Of a stretch of DNA of 64,000 nt, positions 16,414-23,395 are shown piece after piece. This DNA is from Deinococcus sp. Arct2-2 (lineage in GTDB: Bacteria; Deinococcota; Deinococci; Deinococcales; Deinococcaceae), in assembly GCF_004801315.1 (NCBI RefSeq), contig NZ_SSNW01000017.1, forward strand, positions 1 through 64,000, in the 5' to 3' direction. The notes beneath the pieces are model-generated. The model searched no databases and was not told where the DNA came from. It saw only the letters and a program-made list of their open reading frames with translations. Position numbers and translations under genes: made by a program. The stretch's first letter is position 1. The number at the start of each line of letters is the position of its first letter.

Positions 16414-17537
16414 GAAGGCTCTCCGGCCTGGTACAAGGAATCATGCCGCTGGAAGTTTTCCTCCGCGTTGCGGTCACTCTTGAGTTTCTGGAGCAGCGTG
16501 AAATCGACCCGCTCCGTTTCCATGATCATAGCGCGGAGGGCCGCGAGCTTCAAAAGATTTTTCAGGCTCCCAATACTGCCATTCGTGCGGTGATGCAGGT
16601 AGTTTGCGAGCCTTTCAAGGGTACCGGGAACGTGGTGATCGAGACAGAGTTCGTTCTCAAAGGATCTCACGACTTCCTTCCACTCGTCACTGCCGTGGGG
16701 GAAGCCCGTCAGGTCGTGGCGGGCCATACGCCCCCCGATCTGTGAAAAGACTGTGTCCGTGCGGTTCCCTTCATCAAAGAGACCCGTGTCTTCAACGTTG
16801 ATCCCGCCGAAGATGAACGTTACGCCGAGTTCATCGGCAAGGCTCTTGAGGTGATTGTTGATGCTGATCAGGGCAGCCAGTTCCTGATCGTTCAAGAGAC
16901 GCTGACCCTGTTTGTTTCTCCGGGCCTTGCGGTTCAGGTAGTGAATGTCGTCAATGATAATCAGGCGTGTGTGATGTGCAGCAACCCGTGCGCGGATGAT
17001 CTCCTGGTACTCGTCGCGGGTGGTCTGGCGGCGGCTCAGGGCTGCTCCGTAAAACTCTGCGATGGCAATGTTGAGGCTTTTGGTCGTGGCTTTTTCAGGG
17101 AGGCCGACCTTGACCACTGGAATCACCAAAGCGGCCTCGTCTGGGTTCTCCGGGGGAAATTGAGTTCGAAACCAGGTCTCATACTGGCGTCCAATCTCCT
17201 CGAGCAGGGTGGTCTTGCCGTAGGTGGCGGGTCCAGTGATGACTGCTCCGCACACTGTTCCGTAAGAATGCACATTGGCCTGGAGTTGTAGGCGGGTGTC
17301 ACGCAAGATTCGTCGCACTTCGGGGGTAAGAATGACGGGCATATTGCTGTGATGCCGAGTGCGGGCAAAGTCGTAGGCCTGCCGCTCGGCTTCGGTCCAC
17401 TGGGCACGCTCGTCAGGGGTCGCGCGCTCCGGAGCGTACGAGCGGGGTTCGTTCATGATGTGGCGCCAACCTTCGACGGTGTGTGGGTTGAGTCGTGAGG
17501 AGAGCCCACGCAGTGTAGGAGGGGCACCCTTAGTCAT
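16410..17537 (-). CDS. tnsC: TnsC-type AAA+ ATPase transposition regulator (element 1)
   Basis: The protein has 375 residues from the ATG at 17537, which overlaps the end of tnsB. Walker A is GPATYGKT (about residue 104) and Walker B is TRLIIIDDIHYLN (about 195); a sensor-like segment GVTFIFGGINVE follows. TnsC polymers link target selection by TnsD to the TnsAB transposase. The frame is open about 65 codons upstream inside tnsB, but the overlapping ATG is favoured. It is co-transcribed with tnsA, tnsB and tnsD. Confidence 0.88.
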   Translation of the reverse strand: MTKGAPPTLRGLSSRLNPHTVEGWRHIMNEPRSYAPERATPDERAQWTEAERQAYDFARTRHHSNMPVILTPEVRRILRDTRLQLQANVHSYGTVCGAVITGPATYGKTTLLEEIGRQYETWFRTQFPPENPDEAALVIPVVKVGLPEKATTKSLNIAIAEFYGAALSRRQTTRDEYQEIIRARVAAHHTRLIIIDDIHYLNRKARRNKQGQRLLNDQELAALISINNHLKSLADELGVTFIFGGINVEDTGLFDEGNRTDTVFSQIGGRMARHDLTGFPHGSDEWKEVVRSFENELCLDHHVPGTLERLANYLHHRTNGSIGSLKNLLKLAALRAMIMETERVDFTLLQKLKSDRNAEENFQRHDSLYQAGEPS

Positions 17538-19578
17538 CAAAAAGCTTCTTGAGGTCGGTTGCATTGGCGGCCTGCGTGAACTCGATTTTGGAAAAGCTGG
17601 CCGGCATGGGAGGCTCTGGAGCTTGCTTGGGTAGTGGGGCTGGAGGGTCAACGGGCAGTGGGGCTTGGGTGCGTTCGCGGTCTTCCTGTACGCGGTCGAG
17701 ACGGGCGGCGGCGGTGGCTTCCGGTCGGCCACGTTTGCGCTTCCGGCTGAGGGTTTCCGTACTGCGGATGATGTCGTCGAGCCGGGTGCCCGCTTCCTCA
17801 GGGGTAATGCGGAGGCCTGAGTCTGGTTCCGAGCGAGCGGCTCGCAACATGCCTTCGGTGAAGGGCAGGTCGGGGAAGCGGGCAGGCTTGCGTTGGAGGC
17901 GGAGCCAATCGCCCGTGTCTGTGCGGTAATACAAGTACCGCAGGTCTCGGGGATCGTATGAGAAGGCGTGACGCTGTCCGTCGCCCCGGAAAGAGTTCAG
18001 GCCGGGGTGGTCGTATTTCAGACCATTTTTCTCGATGCCTTGCGAGGTGATTTTTCTGGTGTCCGACGGCAGGAGTTGGTAATAGATGTCAGGATCCAGC
18101 GGCACCCGCAGGAGTCCGCCAGTCTTCAGGCCCAACTCGAACATTTCCGCGGGGCTCAGTTTCTTCTGGGGGTAATCCGGGTGAAACAGAGCGCTGTGGG
18201 GCCGCCGCATATAGACGTTGCAGTAGTAACGCAGGAAGGCGTCCCTGAACTCGTCGACCCACATGAGTTCCTGAAGCGGTAATTCCTGACCCCGGTGCGC
18301 CGTGTTCTGCCCGACATATCCCGGGAACTGAGCAGCGAACTCCTGCTGGACTGTGAGGAAGAAGCGCTCAATGGCCCCTTTGTCGGTGGGCGTGGCGGGG
18401 CGGCTGATGATGATACTGATGCCGAGGCGTCGGCAGGCATCTTGGAAGAGGCGGGACTTGAAAATCGTGCCATTGTCGATGGTGATGTTGCTGGGCGTCA
18501 CAAACCCCTGTGCAGTGAGTTGAACGTCGGCACCAAGACTATATTCCGTGAGCACGATGTGTTCCGGCGCACCGACGTAGGGATAACGCATCTCCTCAGG
18601 CCAGCCCGGCATCATGTGCTTGGGATTGAGGGTGTCATGGAGCAGGTAGACGACGTCCACAGCCTGCGGTTCACCCGCGTGCAGACTGAACCCGACGACA
18701 CCCCGGTGGTACAGATCGAGGAAGACCAGCAGTCGGTAGCGGCGGGGTTCCTCGGGGTGGTGGATACCGCGCAGCATAATGTCCCAGGGCGAGGCGTCGG
18801 TTTCAACGTGCTGGCCGAGTCGGCTGGCAACAATCTGGTGGTACATCACTTGCGGGCTGTTGGCTTTGCTGCGCCTGGTCTTGGCCTGTAAAGCAAGACC
18901 GTACCGGCGAGCGGGGCCGTCTGTGAGTCGGTACAGGGTGCGGGTGCTGGGGAGGGAGACATTTGGGTGAGCCTCTTGGAAAGCTCGTTTAATGGCCCCG
19001 ATATGGGTCTTCCGAGTGACCGTGCTCCTCTGCGCTGCTTGCTGGCTCACTTTGGTGATCGTGTCTTGGAGGGCATGATCATCAAAGTGGCTCTTCCGGT
19101 TGCCTTCAACCCGGCGGTCATGGAGTCCGGCGAGGCCAGAGTCGCGGTACCGTTTGCAGAGGCGGCGGATGGTACGTGTGGTGCAGCCCAGTTCCTCGGC
19201 GGCGGCCGCGTAACGGTCCATCACTTTGGTGGTGAGGGGATCAAACGCTGAACGGGGTTCATTCTGAGCTGCGGCGTCGGGCCGGCCGGAGCGGTATCCA
19301 GTCAGCACTTCCTGAACGACTGCTTCCTTTTCGAGGATGCTGGCGCGGTCTTCTGCGGTGAGGCCGGAGAGGAACAACCGGTTGGCGGGGGTGTACTCAT
19401 CGGGACGCAGGTGTGGATAGTAGGTGGGGTCGCCGATGATCTCGAGCAGATCAAACTCGCGAGTCGCCCCGAGTGCGGAGCAGAGCGTGACGGTACGTCC
19501 GGCTCCAGCCACCACTGTCCAGCGCATGTTCTGGTACTGGAGAGCGCGTCCTGGTTCGAAAGGAGCAAAGCGGATCAT
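17530..19578 (-). CDS. tnsB: TnsB-type DDE transposase (element 1)
   Basis: The protein has 682 residues. An N-terminal HTH series (AAEELGCTTRTIRRLCKRYRDSGLAGLHDRR) precedes a retroviral-integrase-like core with catalytic Asp in HVETDASPWD (about 259), Asp in TIDNGTIFKS (about 366) and Glu in DKGAIERFF (about 400). The basic C-terminal tail would contact TnsC. TnsB binds the end repeats and joins the 3' ends to target DNA. The ATG overlaps the tnsA stop (ATGA). Confidence 0.92.
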   Translation of the reverse strand: MIRFAPFEPGRALQYQNMRWTVVAGAGRTVTLCSALGATREFDLLEIIGDPTYYPHLRPDEYTPANRLFLSGLTAEDRASILEKEAVVQEVLTGYRSGRPDAAAQNEPRSAFDPLTTKVMDRYAAAAEELGCTTRTIRRLCKRYRDSGLAGLHDRRVEGNRKSHFDDHALQDTITKVSQQAAQRSTVTRKTHIGAIKRAFQEAHPNVSLPSTRTLYRLTDGPARRYGLALQAKTRRSKANSPQVMYHQIVASRLGQHVETDASPWDIMLRGIHHPEEPRRYRLLVFLDLYHRGVVGFSLHAGEPQAVDVVYLLHDTLNPKHMMPGWPEEMRYPYVGAPEHIVLTEYSLGADVQLTAQGFVTPSNITIDNGTIFKSRLFQDACRRLGISIIISRPATPTDKGAIERFFLTVQQEFAAQFPGYVGQNTAHRGQELPLQELMWVDEFRDAFLRYYCNVYMRRPHSALFHPDYPQKKLSPAEMFELGLKTGGLLRVPLDPDIYYQLLPSDTRKITSQGIEKNGLKYDHPGLNSFRGDGQRHAFSYDPRDLRYLYYRTDTGDWLRLQRKPARFPDLPFTEGMLRAARSEPDSGLRITPEEAGTRLDDIIRSTETLSRKRKRGRPEATAAARLDRVQEDRERTQAPLPVDPPAPLPKQAPEPPMPASFSKIEFTQAANATDLKKLFDD

Positions 19579-20303
19579 GCAGCCTCCCTATTGATCAAGG
19601 TGGAGTCTGTCAGGGGACGCAGCAGGTCAGCGTGGATCATCTTGGTCCACAGCAGGTGAAACAGAATGGGGCGAATAAGACAGGGGGATCCGAGATCGGC
19701 TTCGAGGTCGGCGAGGGGAAGGGGGCCAGGAGTAAGGCGGTCGAGCAAGGCTGCGGTGACGGACGCAGCGCCGGGGAGCGGGCGGTAATACCCGTACAGG
19801 AAGGCGAGGTTGCTGGCGTAAGCACGGTTGGGCTCAGTCCAGATGGCGTAGTCCCAGCCCATCTCGGCACAGGCGTCGCGTAGAGCGCTGAAGGGGCCAG
19901 CATTCTTCTCGACGAAGACTTTTGGGTTGACGTCGATGACCAGCGGGCGGGTGTGGGTGCGGCCCACCAGGATGTCCGGGATGTGGCCGCGCCGTTTCCC
20001 CTGGTCGTCGTAGAGCAGGGCGAAGGGCTGAGTGGCAATCGCTTGCGGCCGAAGCTCAAAGTCAATGCGCAGGAGGGCACTTTGCTCAAGTCTGGACTCG
20101 AAGGCGTGCAGGTGGCCGGTGTTGGGCGAGTAGTGTAGGCCCGTGATGTGATGTTGTCCCCGGTAGTTGTTGGGGGCACGAATGGGGGCCAGTGTCTGGA
20201 TGGGTGTAGCAGCGAGTAACAACGGGTGTTGATCGTCGTGGACTTCACCACTATCGAGCTGGTAGGTAACGCGGTATGCTAGGGCCAAGGTTTTTTCCTC
20301 CAT
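19575..20303 (-). CDS. tnsA: TnsA-type endonuclease (element 1), catalytic Lys position altered
   Basis: The protein has 242 residues from the ATG at 20303. It has the TnsA-like restriction-fold core: FESRLEQSALLRIDFE (Glu), RRGHIPDILV (Asp) and LVIDVNPKVF, where family members usually read E/D-V-K-P; the usual Lys is Asn, with a Lys two residues later. The C-terminal half resembles the TnsC-interacting domain. TnsA cuts the non-transferred strands so that transposition is cut-and-paste. An in-frame TTG at 20414 exists, but it falls inside the promoter (-10 region), so the ATG is preferred. First gene of the tns operon, under a LexA-like operator. Confidence 0.82.
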   Translation of the reverse strand: MEEKTLALAYRVTYQLDSGEVHDDQHPLLLAATPIQTLAPIRAPNNYRGQHHITGLHYSPNTGHLHAFESRLEQSALLRIDFELRPQAIATQPFALLYDDQGKRRGHIPDILVGRTHTRPLVIDVNPKVFVEKNAGPFSALRDACAEMGWDYAIWTEPNRAYASNLAFLYGYYRPLPGAASVTAALLDRLTPGPLPLADLEADLGSPCLIRPILFHLLWTKMIHADLLRPLTDSTLINREAA

Positions 20304-20400
20304 AGAGAGGTCAAGACGCTCTGGAGTAGGGCTGCGAATCCCTCTTGAGCGTCTTTTTGTTGTCTCGCTAACCAGCGATGGGCAACTTCTCTCTCCCTTA

Positions 20401-20439
20401 TATAAATCACACAAAGGTGCCTTGTGTCAAGTGACACAA
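20401..20439 (-). promoter_or_regulatory. tnsA promoter with operator over the -35 box (element 1)
   Basis: On the minus strand, TTGACA (20425-20430) and TTTATA (20401-20406) are 18 bases apart. The operator TTGTGTCA-AG-TGACACAA (20422-20439) contains the -35 hexamer, so a bound repressor would block RNA polymerase. Its arms are identical to those of the palindrome at 14438-14455 beside the LexA-like gene. Confidence 0.78.
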
Positions 20440-20582
20440 GCCCTAATTTGCAGACCTCCCCTGTCATCAGCTCTGACTGCTCAGATGAGTGACGTAAGTG
20501 TTCAAACTGTTGTGTAGCCTCTGTCAGGCAGGGGGAACTTGCTCTGATTGACTAAAAGGTTGAATGGTATACGAAATTCTAT

Positions 20583-20623
20583 AAAGGCTATTTCCCCCGT
20601 CTTAGACGGGGGAAATAGCCTTT
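20583..20623. terminator. Strong hairpin between tnsA promoter and right end of element 1
   Basis: A perfect 19-bp stem (20583-20601 and 20605-20623) with a 3-base loop; the stem starts AAAGGCTATTTCCCCC. Short A/T runs on both sides could make it a bidirectional terminator. No gene is found between 20440 and 20756 that it would obviously serve; it may insulate the tns promoter from outside transcription. Confidence 0.6.
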
Positions 20624-20756
20624 GCTTTACTTGCTGGAGTTGATTCGGTACTCGTGATGCTGGCACCCGACAAATAAGAATCACGCTGTGCCTTAAGTAA
20701 GACAAAGAGAGGTGTGCATATCTTCTCCGTGTTTTTATGCATGCCTCTATACAAAA

Positions 20757-20954
20757 TGGACAAATGAGTGTCAAAAATGGACAAATTGCATTGCAAGCTG
20801 TCTGGCACGAAGTTTTCGCTTCTCATCTCTATTCTCATTTGTCCATTTTCCTTCAGCTTCATAAACAGGAAAACCCCGTCTGCGAGGAGATTTTCCTCAA
20901 CAGACGGGGGGAGGTGGGTAGTGAAGTGGACATTTCAAATGGCAAAAATGGACA
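20757..20954. repeat. Right-end TnsB-type binding-site array of element 1
   Basis: TGGACA cores at 20757, 20778, 20927 and 20949, and one opposite (TGTCCA) at 20840, each in AATGGACAAAT / AGTGGACATTT context. The two outermost (20927, 20949) are spaced like the two outermost at the left end, with CAAATGGC between them. Confidence 0.75.
20874..20909. terminator. Hairpin within the right end of element 1
   Basis: Outer stem CCCCGTCTG / CAGACGGGG (9 bp) encloses an inner stem GAGGA / TCCTC. It lies between transposase sites and probably stops transcription crossing the transposon end. Confidence 0.5.
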
Positions 20955-20961
20955 TTTTAAG

Positions 20962-20966
20962 TGGCA
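20962..20966. repeat. Left copy of the 5-bp target duplication (TGGCA) of element 2
   Basis: TGGCA directly precedes the TGTA terminus of element 2 and is repeated at 45121-45125 directly after its other terminus. Five-base duplications are the hallmark of Tn7-family insertion. Confidence 0.88.
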
Positions 20967-21071
20967 TGTACAGCCCGCGCGAAGTTGTCACCAGTACCCC
21001 CGATGAACACGACGTCCATCGGGGGATTTTTATTCATGTCACTCCCCGTCTGCCGCGGATAGTTGTCACCC
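20967..21071. repeat. Left-end terminal repeats of element 2
   Basis: Two TnsB-type sites, GAAGTTGTCACC (from 20981) and GCGGATAGTTGTCACC (from 21055). The second matches, in reverse complement, the right-end sites that read TGACAACTATCTGCGGA. Confidence 0.8.
20997..21030 (+). terminator. Intrinsic terminator inside left end of element 2
   Basis: Stem CCCCCGATG (20997-21005) / CATCGGGGG (21017-21025) followed by ATTTTTATT on the plus strand. Stops rightward transcription from entering the element; the stem may also act on the minus strand after the toxin gene. Confidence 0.65.
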
Positions 21072-21102
21072 TCGGGCAGCAAGAGCCTCAGCCAGGGCGG
21101 TT

Positions 21103-21807
21103 CTATTTCCTCACCACGTCCGGACCTGGTGCCGTCCGGGTCGCGTAAGCAATCTGCCTCTCTGGGTTCCACAGGATGTAGACCTGACCCCCGCGGCTTA
21201 CGCTGCGCACCGCCCAAGGCTGCAGAAACGCGATACAGCGTTTGCCGGGTTCTGGGGAGCGGTTGCTGTCGTAGAGGATCCCCGCTCGGTTCTGAGCGCG
21301 AACCTCTTCGCCCAGCGGCTGTGAATACGCGTAGGAGTCCGGGTCGATGGCCAGGTGCCTGACGTACTCTGGATCTTGCATCACGTCGTAGAACGTATCT
21401 TGGGCGTCACATTCGTAGATCGTGTATTCCGTCACGTGGGCGGTCGTGGTCAAGCCTTCGTCAATGGCCCGTGCCTTGAAGTGATGGGCGACCTCGTAGA
21501 CGCACGTCGCCAATTCGTCGGCCGCATACCACGCACCGTGACCCAAGACTTGCACGTTAAAGCGATTGTTGCCCGCATGCTCAAAGGCGGCCAGAACCAT
21601 GTGCTCAAGGGGGTGATAGGTGACGCCTTGACCACTGGTCACCCGGCTGTTCGTGAGGTTATCCAAGTCGAGCAAGATATCTAGCTCACGCGGGCTCTGA
21701 GCAATATCGCCCAGCACCGAAGGGCGGGGACTGAGCTGCTCATGCTTCGACGGGATCAGCCGCGAGGTGCGGGCTTCATGAGCTTGGAGCGGTTCGGGTA
21801 CCCTCAA
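21103..21807 (-). CDS. RES-domain toxin
   Basis: The protein has 234 residues. The C-terminal 150 residues fit the RES fold: conserved Tyr/Glu segment (TCVYEVAHH), then GILYDSNRSPEPGKRCIAFL, the typical RES motif with Ser and Arg. RES toxins are ADP-ribosyltransferase-like proteins that degrade or modify NAD+. The start appears to be TTG at 21807, overlapping the antitoxin stop (TTGA), implying coupled translation. Directly downstream of an Xre/ParS-type antitoxin gene. It is longer than many RES toxins because of its N-terminal extension. Confidence 0.78.
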   Translation of the reverse strand: MRVPEPLQAHEARTSRLIPSKHEQLSPRPSVLGDIAQSPRELDILLDLDNLTNSRVTSGQGVTYHPLEHMVLAAFEHAGNNRFNVQVLGHGAWYAADELATCVYEVAHHFKARAIDEGLTTTAHVTEYTIYECDAQDTFYDVMQDPEYVRHLAIDPDSYAYSQPLGEEVRAQNRAGILYDSNRSPEPGKRCIAFLQPWAVRSVSRGGQVYILWNPERQIAYATRTAPGPDVVRK

Positions 21808-22295
21808 AGGTCCACCACAGTCTCAAAGTCTGAGGCGGCCTTGCGGGCTTCAGGGGTTACCGAGAACATGCCGCTACGGTCAGCGTCGAGAAGCTGGCGA
21901 GTCGTATACATGGCGGGGATCCCGCTCTCAGACATGTATTCAAAGGGCGTCTTGCCTCCAAAGGGGTAGCGGTCGTTCGCGCGCTTGAGCCAGCCGACGG
22001 TCGTTGGCTTGTCGTAGAGGATGTTCAGCGCCTTGTAAATGCCCACCACCAGACTGAGCCGGGTGAGCTGGTCTTGAGTCAGCGTCGGTCCACGTTCGGT
22101 CCCTGCGCGCTGAAGGCTCCGGACGCTGAGGCCCAACAGCCAGGCCTGCTGCTCACGGTTCAGGTTCAGCGCTTCAAGGATCCGGATGCCAGCTGGCAGC
22201 CCGTCGGACAATTTCCGGGCCGTCTGAGGATCGGTCAGGTCAGGAGCTTGTTGGTTCAGAAGCGGCTCCTTCACTGCATGTGTTGCACGAGACAT
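21804..22295 (-). CDS. Xre/MbcA/ParS-type antitoxin (DUF2384) of the RES pair
   Basis: The protein has 163 residues from the ATG at 22295, with AGGAG six bases upstream. An Xre-like HTH (LNLNREQQAWLLGLSVRSLQRAG) is followed by the DUF2384 toxin-binding segment (LVVGIYKALNILYDKPTTVGWLKRAN, then FGGKTPFEYM). The C-terminus would occlude the RES active site. It probably also represses its own promoter through the large palindrome at 22311-22362. Confidence 0.8.
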   Translation of the reverse strand: MSRATHAVKEPLLNQQAPDLTDPQTARKLSDGLPAGIRILEALNLNREQQAWLLGLSVRSLQRAGTERGPTLTQDQLTRLSLVVGIYKALNILYDKPTTVGWLKRANDRYPFGGKTPFEYMSESGIPAMYTTRQLLDADRSGMFSVTPEARKAASDFETVVDL

Positions 22296-22310
22296 CTCCA
22301 ACTCCTTTCG

Positions 22311-22362
22311 AGCCTATTCGGACTCGTGTCGCTATAATACACGACACGAGTCCGAATAGGCT
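22311..22362. promoter_or_regulatory. 52-bp palindromic operator/promoter of the RES/Xre pair
   Basis: Two perfect 21-bp arms (22311-22331 and 22342-22362; each contains CTATTCGGACTCGTGTCG or its complement) flank CTATAATACA, whose minus strand gives a -10-like TATTAT. The -10 box sits exactly between the arms, so antitoxin binding would shut off the promoter. No gene is seen from 22363 to 22654. Confidence 0.78.
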
Positions 22363-22654
22363 TCACATGTTCTAATGCTTTCCCCTGATCTTTCGGTCTG
22401 TCAGGGCTTTCCCACCAGAAACGACTTCTTGCTCAGGGCAGGACAAGCCCCTGCAAGAAGTTACCCAAGCACCAAATCAAGTCTGTCTCAGAGTCTTTGT
22501 CCAGCACGGGCTGTTGCTCTTGCATACAGCAGCCTGTCCCCACAGAAATCCAACCGAGCATGTCCTCAATGTGGGTTACGATTCAGCCTGCTCTCCCGAC
22601 ATGGTGGCGAAGGTAGACGCGGAAGTATTCCCTTCAACCGCTTCTAGCCCGCAA

Positions 22655-23395
22655 TCAGACGCGGGTGGTGAATACGTGACTTACCAACGCGCTGTTCAAC
22701 AACTGATCGTAGGTCTGCGCGACTTGCCCCGCATGGGGCTCCCCAAGCACCACCCCCACCTCGAAGTTGATACCCAAGCCATGCCCAGTCATGTTCGCCG
22801 AGCCCAGCACCACCCGCTCTCGGTCGGCCACCGCGAGCTTCGCGTGCAGCAGACCACTCTGATGGTTAGCCGTATAGGCTCTGAAGGCGGCTACCATACG
22901 CTCGGCCTCCTGCCGCAGCGTCTCAATCGCCCTGCTCTGCGCGCTGCTCATGTCCCCAAGATCGTGGCCGATCAGAGTCACGTGGACGCCCCGGTGTAAG
23001 GCATCACGCAGGTCTCGCTCCATCACGTGAACGCCGCCCGCCGCGATGAACGGGGACATCAACAGCAGCTCGCGCTGCGCGCTTTGGATGGTCTGCGCCA
23101 GGCCTTCCACATAGCTCAAGCCCTGGCCCTGAAGCCCTTGAGGCAGCGTCCACAGCAACTGCGTCTCCAGCGCAGCGCTGCATTGCGCGAGGTAGCCCGC
23201 CAGAGGGCGAGGCTGAATTTCCCCTTCCTTGAGGGCGCCTGCTGCCTGCAGCTCGGCCCAAAGGATGTCGCGCCCCCCCGATCCCAGCAGGTCGTCTGCC
23301 CACACCAGGTCGTGGTAAGCAGTGCGCTGACCCACGCGCGCCCAGAGGGCACCCGCCATGCGGCTGAGTTGATGGTCGGTCAGGTTCATGGACAT
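22655..23395 (-). CDS. drmC: DrmC-like phospholipase D-family protein of the DISARM operon
   Basis: The protein has 246 residues from the ATG at 23395 (overlaps the drmB stop, TGATG). It has a single HKD motif near residue 180: HAKLAVADRERVVLGSANMTGHGL, i.e. HxKx4Dx6GSxN. PLD-family proteins with one HKD act as dimers, often as nucleases. DISARM operons end with drmC of this size and type. Last gene of the five-gene operon. Confidence 0.85.
   Translation of the reverse strand: MSMNLTDHQLSRMAGALWARVGQRTAYHDLVWADDLLGSGGRDILWAELQAAGALKEGEIQPRPLAGYLAQCSAALETQLLWTLPQGLQGQGLSYVEGLAQTIQSAQRELLLMSPFIAAGGVHVMERDLRDALHRGVHVTLIGHDLGDMSSAQSRAIETLRQEAERMVAAFRAYTANHQSGLLHAKLAVADRERVVLGSANMTGHGLGINFEVGVVLGEPHAGQVAQTYDQLLNSALVSHVFTTRV

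Larger units (their letters stand above)
12259..20954 (-). mobile_element. Tn7-like element 1 (tnsABCD, LexA-like repressor, small genes)
   Basis: It is bounded by arrays of a shared motif (TGTCCA / TGGACA in AT-rich context). The two outermost motifs align end to end when the right end is reverse-complemented: TGTCC, a TT-rich spacer, GCCATTTGA, two or three bases, then TGTCCACT. This gives termini of the TGT...ACA type. It contains tnsA, B, C and D in order from the right end, then a LexA-like repressor and three small genes, with no other cargo. The outermost bases are uncertain: no 5-bp duplication is seen at 12254-12258 (AAGAT) versus 20955-20959 (TTTTA). It is separated by only 12 bp from element 2. 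Confidence 0.75.

Noticed and set aside
12254..20959. A 5-bp target duplication for element 1
   Set aside because: AAGAT (left) and TTTTA (right) differ. Shifting either terminus by several bases, including to TGACA or TGTACA, gave no matching pair.
20757..21071. Short regularly recurring motifs at the element junction suggesting a CRISPR array
   Set aside because: Repeats are only about 8-16 bp, vary in orientation and spacing, and match at the far ends of the elements; they are transposase-binding sites. No cas genes exist in the window.
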